Positions 1-6,518 are shown, counted from the stretch's first letter. The stretch: DNA of 27,375 bases from Stenotrophomonas maltophilia (GCA_002435595.1 DJBL01000016.1:1-27375); one strand, 5' to 3'. The notes: a model not told the origin generated them from the letters alone. Translations and numbers: made by a program.

Positions 1-35
1 CGGTGGCCCATCCTTCGGCACTCGCGACCTGAACC

Positions 36-60
36 GGTAGCGCCGACCGTTGGTCGGCTC
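36..60 (+). repeat. SMAG-like GTAG palindrome, copy 1
   Basis: GGTAG is followed directly by a stem of GCCGACC and GGTCGGC around a three-base loop. A GTAG tetranucleotide at the foot of a GC-rich hairpin is the signature of the SMAG family of repetitive extragenic palindromes in Stenotrophomonas maltophilia. A degraded element in opposite orientation ends with CTACC near 93, so this may be half of an inverted dimer. Confidence 0.7.
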
Positions 61-128
61 TCTTCTGCCGACCGCTCACGACCGCCGACCTACCGGTGGC
101 CCATCCTTCGGCACCCGCGACCTGAACC

Positions 129-153
129 GGTAGCGCCGACCGTTGGTCGGCTG
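129..153 (+). repeat. SMAG-like GTAG palindrome, copy 2
   Basis: Same element as at 36-60: GGTAG followed by the 7-bp stem GCCGACC/GGTCGGC with a GTT loop. It marks the start of long repeat unit 1. Confidence 0.72.
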
Positions 154-299
154 CCTTCTGCGGACCGCCTCATGATCGCTGCCCTTGGTTCGCCGCCCCT
201 CAGCGCCTGACCCGTGGGATTGCACGGGCTGAACCCCGGAGACGAGACCGAAACCGACAGGCGACTGCGCCGGCGTGCATTGCCGCGCGTTCGCGCGGT

Positions 300-323
300 C
301 ACCGACCACCCGTCGGTGGCTAC
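300..323 (-). repeat. SMAG-like GTAG palindrome, inverted
   Basis: Read on the minus strand this is GTAGC followed by a CACCGAC...GTCGGTG stem. It faces the element at the start of the unit, so the two form a widely spaced inverted pair within each repeat. One base change weakens the apex of the stem compared with the copy at 577-600. Confidence 0.6.
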
Positions 324-404
324 GACCTGCTGACGGCTTCGGTGGGGGTGGGATGATCCTGCTGCTTGCTGCTCTTCTTCGGTGGGCACTTGCGCGCCCA
401 CCTC

Positions 405-429
405 GGTAGCGCCGACCGTTGGTCGGCTG
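405..429 (+). repeat. SMAG-like GTAG palindrome, copy 3
   Basis: Third forward copy of the GGTAG palindrome with the same stem and loop, marking the start of long repeat unit 2. Confidence 0.72.
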
Positions 430-576
430 CCTTCTGCGGACCGCCTCATGATCGCTGCCCTTGGTTCGCCGCCCCTCAGCGCCTTGACCCGTGGGATTGC
501 ACAGGCTGAACCCCGGAGACAAGACCGAAACCGACAGGCGACGGCGCCGGCGTGCATTGCCGCGCGTTCGCGCGGT

Positions 577-600
577 CACCGACCACCGGTCGGTGGCTAC
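577..600 (-). repeat. SMAG-like GTAG palindrome, inverted, second copy
   Basis: On the minus strand, GTAGC precedes an 8-bp perfect stem, CACCGACC with GGTCGGTG, around a short loop. It is the unit 2 counterpart of the element at 300-323. Confidence 0.62.
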
Positions 601-666
601 GACCTGCTGATGGCTTCGGTGGGGGTGGGATGATCCTGCTGCTTGCTGCTCTTCTTCGGTGGGCAC

Positions 667-703
667 TTGCGTGCCCACCTCGTTAGTAGTAATACTACTA
701 ACC
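667..703 (+). promoter_or_regulatory. lexA promoter with LexA operator
   Basis: TTGCGT (667-672) and TAATAC (690-695) are separated by exactly 17 bases and fit a sigma-70 promoter. The operator at 683-701 is a perfect palindrome, TTAGTAGTAATACTACTAA, with 9-base arms around one A. It matches the TTAG-N6-TACTA LexA box known in Xanthomonas. It covers the -10 box, so bound LexA would block polymerase and autoregulate. The predicted transcript start is about 702-704, at or within two bases of the lexA ATG, which implies a leaderless or nearly leaderless mRNA. No Shine-Dalgarno sequence is present. Confidence 0.85.
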
Positions 704-1354
704 ATGGACCTGACCGACACCCAGCAGGCGATCCTGCAGTTGATCGCCGAGCGTATCGAGACCGATGGCGCACCGCCGTCGCAGACGGAAATCGCACGCG
801 CGTTTGGCTTCAAGGGCGTGCGCGCGGCCCAGTACCACCTGGAAGCGCTGGAGCAGGCGGGGGCGATCCGTCGCATCCCCGGACAGGCCCGCGGCATCCG
901 GCTGGTCCAGGCACCGCCCCTGCAGGACGGCCTGCCGGCCTCGCTGTCGGTGCCCGCGCTGCCCGACCACGTACTGCGCCTGCCGGTGCTGGGGCGGGTC
1001 GCGGCCGGCCTGCCGATCGGGGCCGACATCGGCTCGGACCATTTCGTGGTGCTCGACCGGGTGTTCTTCTCGCCCGCGCCGGACTACCTGCTCAAGGTGC
1101 AGGGCGACTCGATGATCGACGAAGGCATCTTCGACGGCGACCTGATCGGCGTGCATCGCACCCGTGACGCACGTTCCGGGCAGATCGTGGTGGCCCGCAT
1201 CGATGACGAGATCACCGTCAAGCTGCTGAAGATGGGCAAGGATCGCATCCGCCTGCTGCCGCGCAACCCCGACTACAAGCCGATCGAGGTGCTGCCCGAC
1301 CAGGACTTCGCCATCGAAGGCCTGTATTGCGGGCTGCTGCGCCCCAACCGCTGA
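704..1354 (+). CDS. lexA: LexA, SOS repressor and self-cleaving serine protease
   Basis: Represses SOS genes and is inactivated by RecA-stimulated self-cleavage. The 216-residue protein starts MDLTDTQQAILQLIAERI. The N-terminal winged helix-turn-helix (about 1-65) includes PSQTEIARAFGFKGVRAAQYHL. The cleavage bond is Ala101-Gly102 in RVAAG. The S24 peptidase domain follows, with catalytic Ser136 in GDSMID and Lys173 in EITVK. The frame stays open upstream to 659, but that would put the operator inside the gene, so the ATG at 704, two bases after the operator, is the better start. recA follows after 205 bases. All key residues are intact, so this is a functional LexA by sequence. Confidence 0.97.
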   Translation: MDLTDTQQAILQLIAERIETDGAPPSQTEIARAFGFKGVRAAQYHLEALEQAGAIRRIPGQARGIRLVQAPPLQDGLPASLSVPALPDHVLRLPVLGRVAAGLPIGADIGSDHFVVLDRVFFSPAPDYLLKVQGDSMIDEGIFDGDLIGVHRTRDARSGQIVVARIDDEITVKLLKMGKDRIRLLPRNPDYKPIEVLPDQDFAIEGLYCGLLRPNR

Positions 1355-1559
1355 TCCTTCTTACGACGTAATACCTGCACGGTCTTTTGTGGCGATTCTC
1401 TGGTTCCGCTGAGGTTGGTACGGATGTCCGATAATTTTTTTCCGAACGCCGGGCAGAATCTCAGCCTGTGCGATACGCCAGCCTTAAAGTGAACCCATGG
1501 CCAAGAAGACTTCCAAAGACAGCACCTCCACCGACACGACCTCTGCAAGGACCACTCCG
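1355..1559 (+). promoter_or_regulatory. lexA-recA intergenic region, recA upstream sequence
   Basis: Two AT-rich -10-like hexamers stand out: TAATAC at 1369-1374 and GATAAT at 1430-1435, the latter followed by a T-run. Neither has a convincing -35 box at 17 bases. Around the first, the bases share the central TAATAC of the lexA operator but miss its palindromic arms (about 10 of 19 matches), so I do not call it a LexA box. I see no terminator, so read-through from lexA is possible. The segment 1497-1559 could alternatively encode a recA N-terminal extension. Confidence 0.4.
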
Positions 1560-2600
1560 ATGGACGAAAACAAAAAGCGTGCCCTCACCGCCGCCCTGGG
1601 CCAGATCGAAAAGCAGTTCGGCAAGGGCGCGGTGATGCGCATGGGCGACCGCGTCGTCGAAGCGGTCGAGGTCATCCCCACCGGTTCGCTGATGCTGGAC
1701 ATCGCGCTGGGCATCGGCGGCCTGCCCAAGGGCCGCGTGGTGGAGATCTACGGTCCGGAATCCTCGGGCAAGACCACCCTGACCCTGCAGGCGATCGCCG
1801 AGTGCCAGAAGAAGGGCGGTACCGCGGCCTTCATCGACGCCGAGCACGCGCTGGACCCGATCTACGCCGCCAAGCTGGGCGTCAACGTCGACGATCTGCT
1901 GCTGTCCCAGCCGGACACCGGTGAGCAGGCGCTGGAAATCGCCGACATGCTGGTTCGTTCGGGTTCGGTGGACATCGTGGTGGTCGACTCGGTCGCCGCG
2001 CTGACCCCCAAGGCCGAAATCGAAGGCGAAATGGGCGACCAGCTGCCGGGCCTGCAGGCTCGCCTGATGAGCCAGGCGCTGCGCAAGCTGACTGGCAACA
2101 TCAAGCGCTCCAACACCCTGGTGGTGTTCATCAACCAGCTGCGCATGAAGATCGGCGTGATGATGCCGGGCCAGAGCCCGGAAGTGACCACCGGCGGCAA
2201 CGCACTGAAGTTCTACGCCTCGGTGCGCCTGGATATCCGCCGCATCGGCGCGATCAAGAAGGGCGACGAGATCATCGGCAACCAGACCAAGATCAAGGTC
2301 GTCAAGAACAAGCTGGCGCCGCCGTTCAAGCAGGTCATCACCGAGATCCTGTACGGCGAAGGCATCAGCCGCGAAGGCGAACTGATCGACATGGGCGTGG
2401 ACGCCAAACTGGTCGAGAAGGCTGGCGCCTGGTACAGCTACGGTGAGGAACGCATCGGCCAGGGCAAGGACAACGCCCGTGGCTACCTGCGTGACAACCC
2501 GCAGGTGGCCCAGCGCCTGGAGGCGGAACTGCGCGAGAAGTTCCAGCCGGCCGAAGCCAACCGCGAAGCCGGTGACGACGTCGAAGACGACGCCGAGTAA
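1560..2600 (+). CDS. recA: RecA recombinase
   Basis: ATP-dependent strand-exchange protein that forms filaments on single-stranded DNA, drives homologous recombination and activates LexA cleavage. The 346-residue form starts MDENKKRALTAALGQIEKQF. Walker A is GPESSGKT at 65-72 and the catalytic Glu is 95 (FIDAEHA). The Walker B strand VDIVVVDSVAAL, the loop 1 region GEMGDQLPGLQARLM and the loop 2 region GQSPEVTTGGNALKFY are present. The tail is acidic (GDDVEDDAE), as is usual. The start is chosen because AAGGA at 1547-1551 lies 8 bases upstream and xanthomonad RecA begins MDENKK. An in-frame ATG at 1497 would add 21 Ser/Thr/Lys-rich residues. recX follows after 111 bases. Confidence 0.96.
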   Translation: MDENKKRALTAALGQIEKQFGKGAVMRMGDRVVEAVEVIPTGSLMLDIALGIGGLPKGRVVEIYGPESSGKTTLTLQAIAECQKKGGTAAFIDAEHALDPIYAAKLGVNVDDLLLSQPDTGEQALEIADMLVRSGSVDIVVVDSVAALTPKAEIEGEMGDQLPGLQARLMSQALRKLTGNIKRSNTLVVFINQLRMKIGVMMPGQSPEVTTGGNALKFYASVRLDIRRIGAIKKGDEIIGNQTKIKVVKNKLAPPFKQVITEILYGEGISREGELIDMGVDAKLVEKAGAWYSYGEERIGQGKDNARGYLRDNPQVAQRLEAELREKFQPAEANREAGDDVEDDAE

Positions 2601-2610
2601 GTTTCCTGCG

Positions 2611-2647
2611 GGGCAGGGCGGCGCCGTCAGTGACGCCAGCCCTGTCC
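2611..2647 (+). terminator. Hairpin between recA and recX, possible attenuator
   Basis: GGGCAGGGC at 2611-2619 pairs with GCCCTGTCC at 2639-2647 (9 bp, one G-U), and an inner GGCG/CGCC extends the stem. No T-run follows, so it is unlikely to be a full intrinsic terminator. A partial terminator between recA and recX is known in E. coli, where it keeps RecX well below RecA; the same role is inferred here. Confidence 0.45.
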
Positions 2648-2711
2648 CGCGGTTTCCGTATTCCCCCGACGGGGGGAGCGCCAGGGACGGCGCATCTGAT
2701 GGAAGGTGGCC

Positions 2712-3203
2712 ATGCAGGACTCCGACGCCCCGGCACCTCGCCGTAAACGCCGCGTCATCGAACAGACCCCGGTCCAGCGGGCGCTGGGCCTGCTGGTCCG
2801 GCGCGAGCACTCCCGCAAGGAGCTGACCCGCAAGCTGCAGGCCCGCGGCATCGAGACCGAGGCGGCGGTGGCGGCAGTGGCCACGCTCAGCGAGGCCGGC
2901 TGGCAGGATGACACCCGGTTCGCCGAGAACCTGGTGCGGATCCGCGCCAACACCGGTTATGGGCCGATCCATATCCGTGCCGAACTGGGCACCCACGGCC
3001 TGGACAGCGAGCAGATTGCCCTGGCGATGGACACCTTCGAGGGCGATTGGGCCGAAAATGCCCGCGATCTGGTCTGCCGCCGTTTTGGCGAGGCCGGCCC
3101 CCAGGAGCTGCCCCAACGCCGCAAAGCGGCCGATCTACTGGCCCGGCGGGGGTTCGACGGGGATACCATCCGCCGCGCCACCCGTTACGACCCTGACGAC
3201 TGA
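2712..3203 (+). CDS. recX: RecX, regulator of RecA
   Basis: Binds RecA and limits filament growth and ATPase activity. The 163-residue protein has the helical repeats of the family: VQRALGLLVRREHSRKELTRKL, then WQDDTRFAENLVRIRANTGYGPIHIRAEL in two parts (FAENLVRIRAN and YGPIHIRAEL), then a third repeat ending LLARRGFDGDTIRRATRYD. The N-terminus is basic (PRRKRRV). GGAAGG at 2701-2706 lies 5 bases before the ATG at 2712; a GTG at 2706 in frame would overlap that ribosome site, so I prefer the ATG. It is downstream of recA, the usual arrangement, and 105 bases before alaS. Confidence 0.93.
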   Translation: MQDSDAPAPRRKRRVIEQTPVQRALGLLVRREHSRKELTRKLQARGIETEAAVAAVATLSEAGWQDDTRFAENLVRIRANTGYGPIHIRAELGTHGLDSEQIALAMDTFEGDWAENARDLVCRRFGEAGPQELPQRRKAADLLARRGFDGDTIRRATRYDPDD

Positions 3204-3222
3204 GCGGCCCGGGCCTGATACC

Positions 3223-3299
3223 CTTTGTGGTTTCGGCGGTCCTGCAGCGACACCCGGCCATTGGGGCTGAGTGCCAAGGACCGGCCGGCCCGCACAAAG
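3223..3299 (+). promoter_or_regulatory. Nested stem structure in the alaS 5' leader
   Basis: Two inverted pairs nest between recX and alaS. CTTTGTG at 3223-3229 matches CACAAAG at 3293-3299 (7 bp). Inside it, CGGCGGTCCT at 3234-3243 matches AGGACCGGCCG at 3277-3287 (10 bp with one bulged base). The apical 33 bases can form a further small stem. No T-run follows, and the ATG of alaS is 9 bases beyond the outer arm, so the structure would sit beside the start site. AlaRS of E. coli is known to autoregulate at a palindrome near its promoter; a similar role here is only inference. Confidence 0.45.
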
Positions 3300-3308
3300 C
3301 CAGCCCCC

Positions 3309-5957
3309 ATGAACGCATCCGTCAAATTCACCACCTCCCAGATCCGCAGCGATTTCCTTGAGTTCTTCAAGGGCAAGGGCCACACCATCGTGCCCTCGGC
3401 ACCGCTGGTGCCGGGCAATGATCCGACCCTGCTGTTCACCAATTCCGGCATGGTGCAGTTCAAGGACGTGTTCCTTGGCGCGGAAAAGCGCAGCTACGTG
3501 CGCGCCGCCGACGTCCAGCGCTGCCTGCGTGCCGGTGGCAAGCACAACGACCTGGACCAGGTCGGGTACACCGCGCGCCACCACACGTTCTTCGAAATGC
3601 TGGGCAACTGGTCTTTCGGCGACTACTTCAAGAAGGACGCCATCGCCTGGGCCTGGGAGCTGCTGACCCAGGTCTGGAAGCTGCCGGCCGAGCGCCTGCT
3701 GGTCACCGTCTATCAGACCGACGATGAGGCCTATGCGCTGTGGCGCGACATGATCGGCATCCCGGAAGACCGCATCGTGCGCATCGGCGACAACAAGGGG
3801 GCGCCGTTCGCTTCGGACAACTTCTGGCAGATGGCCGAGACCGGCCCCTGCGGCCCGTGCACCGAGATCTTCTACGACCACGGCGACCACATCGCCGGCG
3901 GCCCCCCGGGCTCGCCGGACGAAGATGGTGACCGCTTCATCGAAATCTGGAACCTGGTGTTCATGCAGTTCGACCGCCAGACCGACGGCACCCTGGTGCC
4001 GCTGCCGGCACCGTGCGTGGACACCGGCATGGGCCTGGAGCGCCTGGCCGCGATCCTGCAGCACGTGCACACCAATTATGAGATCGACCTGTTCCAGGCG
4101 CTGATCCGCAAGGCCAGCGAACTGACCGGCATGGCCGACCTGGAGAACAAGTCGCTGCGCGTGATCGCCGATCACATCCGCGCCTGTTCCTTCCTGATCG
4201 TCGATGGCGTGCTGCCGTCCAACGAGGGCCGCGGTTACGTGCTGCGCCGGATCATCCGCCGGGCGCTGCGCCATGGCTGGATGCTGGGCGTGCGCCAGCC
4301 GTTCTTCAGCAAGCTGGTGCCGGTGCTGGTCGAGCAGATGGGCCAGGCCTATCCGGAACTGCCGGCCCAGGTCGACACCGTGGTGCGCGCGCTGCAGGCC
4401 GAGGAAGAGCGTTTCGCTGAAACGCTGGACGCGGGCATGAAGATCTTCGACGACATCGCCGCCAAGGTCAGCGACGGGGTGATCCCCGGCGCGGACGCGT
4501 TCCGCCTGTACGACACCTACGGTTTCCCGGTCGATCTCACCGCGGACATCGCCCGCGAGCGCGACATGACGGTGGACATGGACGGCTTCAACGCCGCCAT
4601 GGACACCCAGCGCGAGACCGCGCGTGCCGCCGGCAAGTTTGGTGGCGGGGTGACCCTGTCGGCCGAACTGGTGGCTACGCTCAAGCCGACCGTGTTCCTC
4701 GGCTACGACCGCCTGCAGGCCGATGGTCTGACCGTGCTCGCCATGCTCAAGGACGGTCGCCCGGTGGACGCGGCCCAGGACGGTGACGAGGTGATCGTGA
4801 TCACCGACCAGACCCCGTTCTACGCCGAGTCCGGCGGCCAGGTCGGCGACACCGGCGTGCTCTCCGCGGCGGGCGTGCAGGTGCGGGTCGGCGACACGCA
4901 GAAGTTCGCCGGTCAGTTCCATGGCCATGTCGGCACGCTGGCCCAGGGCAGCCTGAAGGTGGGCGACGTGCTGGCCGGCCAGGTCGATGGCCAGCGCCGT
5001 GGCGCGACCATCCTCAACCACTCGGCCACCCACCTGCTGCATGCGGCGCTGCGCGAAGTGCTGGGCACCCATGTGCAGCAGAAGGGTTCGCTGGTCGCGC
5101 CCGATCGCCTGCGCTTCGACTTCTCGCACTTCGCCCCGATCAGCGCCGAGGACCTGGCGGTCATCGAGCGCAAGGTCAATGAGCAGGTGCGCGCCAACAA
5201 TGCTGCCGAAGTGCACAACATGGGCATGCAGGAAGCGCTGGAGTTCGGCGCGATGGCGCTGTTCGGCGAAAAGTACGGCGAACACGTGCGCGTGCTGAAG
5301 ATGGGCGATTACTCCACCGAACTGTGTGGCGGTACGCACGTCGGTCGCACCGGTGACATCGGCCTGTTCAAGATCACCTCCGAAGGCGGCGTGTCCTCGG
5401 GCGTGCGCCGCATCGAAGCGGTGACCGGGCAGGGCGCACTGGATTACGTGGCCCACGAAGAGGCGCAGCTCGGTGAAGCGGCGGCCCTGCTCGGCGGCAA
5501 CGCCGGCGATGTCGTGGAGAAGATCCGCCAGCTCGGCGAGCGCCAGAAGAAGCTCGAACGCGAACTGGACGCACTCAAGGCCAAGCAGGCGGCCGGCGCC
5601 ACCGCCGATCTCGGTGCGGCTGCGGTGGAGGTCAACGGCATCAAGATCCTGGCCTCGCGCCTGGAAGGGTTCGATGCCAAGGCGCTGCGCGATGCAATGG
5701 ATCGCCTGAAGCAGCAGCTGGGCGATGCGGTGATCGTGCTGGCCGGCACCCAGGACGGCAAGGCGGCGCTGGTGGCCGGCGTGAACGGCAGTGCAATGGG
5801 CAAGGTCAAGGCCGGGGAACTGTTGTCCCATATCGCCAGTCAGATCGGGGGCAAGGGCGGCGGCCGCCCGGATCTCGCCCAGGGTGGTGGCGAGGACGGG
5901 CCCGCCCTTGCTTCTGCGCTGGCTGCAGTCGTGGACTGGGTCACCCCCCGTATCTGA
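3309..5957 (+). CDS. alaS: Alanine--tRNA ligase
   Basis: Attaches alanine to tRNA-Ala and clears mischarged Ser/Gly. The protein is 882 residues, close to the 876 of E. coli. The class II catalytic domain comes first: PSAPLVPGNDPTLLFTNSGM (about 29-48), then RCLRAGGKHNDLDQVG and FFEMLGNWSFGDYF. The editing domain has the zinc-site residues His571 and His575 (HSATH) and Cys673 and His677 (CGGTH). A coiled-coil segment (EKIRQLGERQKKLERELDALKAK is split here as EKIRQLGERQKKL and ERELDALKAK) precedes the C-Ala domain ending GGGRPDLAQGGG. The frame is open upstream to 3225, but MNASVKFTTSQIRSDFLEFF at 3309 is the family N-terminus. Confidence 0.97.
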   Translation: MNASVKFTTSQIRSDFLEFFKGKGHTIVPSAPLVPGNDPTLLFTNSGMVQFKDVFLGAEKRSYVRAADVQRCLRAGGKHNDLDQVGYTARHHTFFEMLGNWSFGDYFKKDAIAWAWELLTQVWKLPAERLLVTVYQTDDEAYALWRDMIGIPEDRIVRIGDNKGAPFASDNFWQMAETGPCGPCTEIFYDHGDHIAGGPPGSPDEDGDRFIEIWNLVFMQFDRQTDGTLVPLPAPCVDTGMGLERLAAILQHVHTNYEIDLFQALIRKASELTGMADLENKSLRVIADHIRACSFLIVDGVLPSNEGRGYVLRRIIRRALRHGWMLGVRQPFFSKLVPVLVEQMGQAYPELPAQVDTVVRALQAEEERFAETLDAGMKIFDDIAAKVSDGVIPGADAFRLYDTYGFPVDLTADIARERDMTVDMDGFNAAMDTQRETARAAGKFGGGVTLSAELVATLKPTVFLGYDRLQADGLTVLAMLKDGRPVDAAQDGDEVIVITDQTPFYAESGGQVGDTGVLSAAGVQVRVGDTQKFAGQFHGHVGTLAQGSLKVGDVLAGQVDGQRRGATILNHSATHLLHAALREVLGTHVQQKGSLVAPDRLRFDFSHFAPISAEDLAVIERKVNEQVRANNAAEVHNMGMQEALEFGAMALFGEKYGEHVRVLKMGDYSTELCGGTHVGRTGDIGLFKITSEGGVSSGVRRIEAVTGQGALDYVAHEEAQLGEAAALLGGNAGDVVEKIRQLGERQKKLERELDALKAKQAAGATADLGAAAVEVNGIKILASRLEGFDAKALRDAMDRLKQQLGDAVIVLAGTQDGKAALVAGVNGSAMGKVKAGELLSHIASQIGGKGGGRPDLAQGGGEDGPALASALAAVVDWVTPRI

Positions 5958-5967
5958 ACACCCTGAA

Positions 5968-5996
5968 GCCTCCTGCTCCTTGAAGGGGCGGGAGGC
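5968..5996 (+). terminator. Hairpin after alaS
   Basis: GCCTCC at 5968-5973 pairs with GGAGGC at 5991-5996, with possible inner pairing of CTCC and GGGG. It starts 11 bases after the alaS stop. It lacks a T-run and overlaps the proposed -35 box of csrA, so its role as a terminator is uncertain. Confidence 0.35.
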
Positions 5997-6009
5997 CTGA
6001 CGGTACTAT
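5980..6009 (+). promoter_or_regulatory. Candidate sigma-70 promoter of csrA
   Basis: TTGAAG (5980-5985) and TACTAT (6004-6009) are 18 bases apart and each matches 4 of 6 consensus bases. Transcription would start near 6016, giving a leader of about 84 bases that includes the GGA hairpin. Confidence 0.5.
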
Positions 6010-6058
6010 GGCTAATCCTTTCCCTTTGTCGTGTGGCGTTCCTTGGCTGGGCGCCGAG

Positions 6059-6090
6059 CCGGTGGGGAAGATCCACCGGTTCCCTGGAGA
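6059..6090 (+). promoter_or_regulatory. csrA leader hairpin with CsrA-type GGA motifs
   Basis: CCGGTGG (6059-6065) and CCACCGG (6073-6079) form a perfect 7-bp stem with the loop GGAAGAT. A GGA in a hairpin loop is the classic CsrA/RsmA site. A second GGA (6086-6088) lies in the ribosome binding site CTGGAGA of csrA, 20 bases downstream of the first. Two such sites at that spacing could be bridged by one CsrA dimer, blocking ribosome entry. CsrA autoregulation of this kind is known in E. coli; here it is inferred from sequence. Confidence 0.6.
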
Positions 6091-6099
6091 CTTGCAAAA

Positions 6100-6303
6100 A
6101 TGTTGATCCTGACTCGCCGCGTAGGCGAAACCCTGATGATCGGTGACTCGGTCAGCGTGACCGTGCTCGGCGTCAAGGGCAACCAGGTGCGTATCGGTAT
6201 CACCGCTCCGAAGGACGTGGCCGTGCACCGCGAAGAGATTTACCAGCGGATCCAGCGCGGCGATGAGCCCAATGCATCCGGAAGTGAAAATTCTTCCGAT
6301 TAA
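6100..6303 (+). CDS. csrA: CsrA/RsmA, carbon storage regulator
   Basis: Dimeric RNA-binding protein that controls translation and stability of mRNAs for carbon metabolism, motility, biofilm and virulence by binding GGA motifs. The 67-residue sequence MLILTRRVGETLMIGDSVSV, then VTVLGVKGNQVRIGITAPKD and VAVHREEIYQRI, covers the whole conserved fold, including the RNA-contacting Arg44-like region VAVHREEI. The tail (GDEPNASGSENSSD) is polar and variable. GGAG at 6086-6089 precedes the ATG by 10 bases. It lies downstream of alaS and upstream of tRNA-Ser, the order also usual in many gammaproteobacteria. Confidence 0.97.
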   Translation: MLILTRRVGETLMIGDSVSVTVLGVKGNQVRIGITAPKDVAVHREEIYQRIQRGDEPNASGSENSSD

Positions 6304-6306
6304 GGC

Positions 6307-6336
6307 TTTACCTTCGGGCGCGGAAAAAGTTATGAT
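6307..6336 (+). promoter_or_regulatory. Candidate promoter of tRNA-Ser
   Basis: TTTACC (6307-6312) and TATGAT (6331-6336) are 18 bases apart. The bases after the -10 box are GC-rich (CGCGCCCCCGC), like the discriminator of stringently controlled stable-RNA promoters. It begins within a few bases of the csrA stop codon. Confidence 0.55.
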
Positions 6337-6384
6337 TCGCGCCCCCGCTGAGATGAAACACGGCAGCGGCGGAACCAGAACACT

Positions 6385-6477
6385 GGAGCGGTGCCCGAGT
6401 GGCTGAAGGGGCTCCCCTGCTAAGGGAGTATAGGGCCAAAAACTCTATCGAGGGTTCGAATCCCTCCCGCTCCGCCA
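6385..6477 (+). tRNA. tRNA-Ser (anticodon GCT)
   Basis: The acceptor GGAGCGG pairs with CCGCTCC, followed by G and an encoded CCA. The anticodon arm is CTCCC, loop CTGCTAA, GGGAG, with GCT at 6419-6421, reading AGC and AGU codons. A long variable arm (TATAGGGCC...) and GGTTCGAATCC T-arm are typical of a class II serine tRNA. Length is 93 bases. Confidence 0.97.
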
Positions 6478-6486
6478 GATGTGAGA

Positions 6487-6518
6487 AAAGCCCCTGAGTG
6501 CAAGCTCAGGGGCTTTTT
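6487..6518. terminator. Strong bidirectional intrinsic terminator
   Basis: GCCCCTGAG (6490-6498) and CTCAGGGGC (6505-6513) form a 9-bp stem with a 6-base loop, followed by TTTTT on the plus strand. AAAA on the left gives a T-run on the minus strand. It ends tRNA-Ser transcription and can serve the minus-strand gene at 6544-6990. Confidence 0.92.

Larger units (their letters stand above)
129..404 (+). repeat. Tandem repeat unit 1 (276 bp)
   Basis: First copy of the long tandem unit. It opens with the GTAG palindrome at 129-153, carries an inverted GTAG palindrome at 300-323, and ends with a hairpin at about 381-402. Unlike unit 2 it is not followed by a -10 element, so it lacks a downstream promoter of its own. 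Confidence 0.85.
1..681. repeat. Non-coding mosaic of tandem repeats upstream of lexA
   Basis: This stretch holds no convincing gene; its open frames arise from high GC and repetition. Two nested repeat patterns are visible. A segment of about 59 bases at 1-59 recurs at 94-152 (period 93), with weaker similarity continuing for about 30 more bases. A longer unit at 129-404 (276 bases) recurs at 405-681 (277 bases), with six substitutions and one inserted T that I can count, so about 97.5% identical. Each long unit starts with a GTAG-headed palindrome, has a second, inverted GTAG palindrome inside, and ends with a GGTGGGC...GCCCACC hairpin. The end of the second unit runs directly into the lexA promoter. 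Recent duplication is inferred from the high identity. Confidence 0.85.
405..681 (+). repeat. Tandem repeat unit 2 (277 bp)
   Basis: Second copy of the long unit, differing from unit 1 by an extra T near 484 and six base changes. Its inverted GTAG palindrome (577-600) is a better stem than the copy in unit 1. Its last 15 bases contain TTGCGT at 667-672, which is well placed as the -35 box of lexA. Confidence 0.85.

Noticed and set aside
1..681. CRISPR array
   Set aside because: The repeats are 93 and 276 bases long with no short regular repeat-spacer pattern, and no cas gene is present.
76..1029. Open frames across the repeat region, on both strands
   Set aside because: They repeat with the DNA units, run into or across lexA, and have no conserved domain or ribosome site.
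1362..1380. LexA box upstream of recA
   Set aside because: Only the central TAATAC matches the lexA operator; the palindromic arms are absent. A site could exist but I cannot support it.
1461..3116. 551-residue open frame antisense to recA and recX
   Set aside because: Spans two real genes and their gap and has no recognisable motif.
3135..5831. 898-residue open frame antisense to alaS
   Set aside because: It mirrors alaS in a high-GC genome and has no family motifs; alaS is unmistakable on the other strand.
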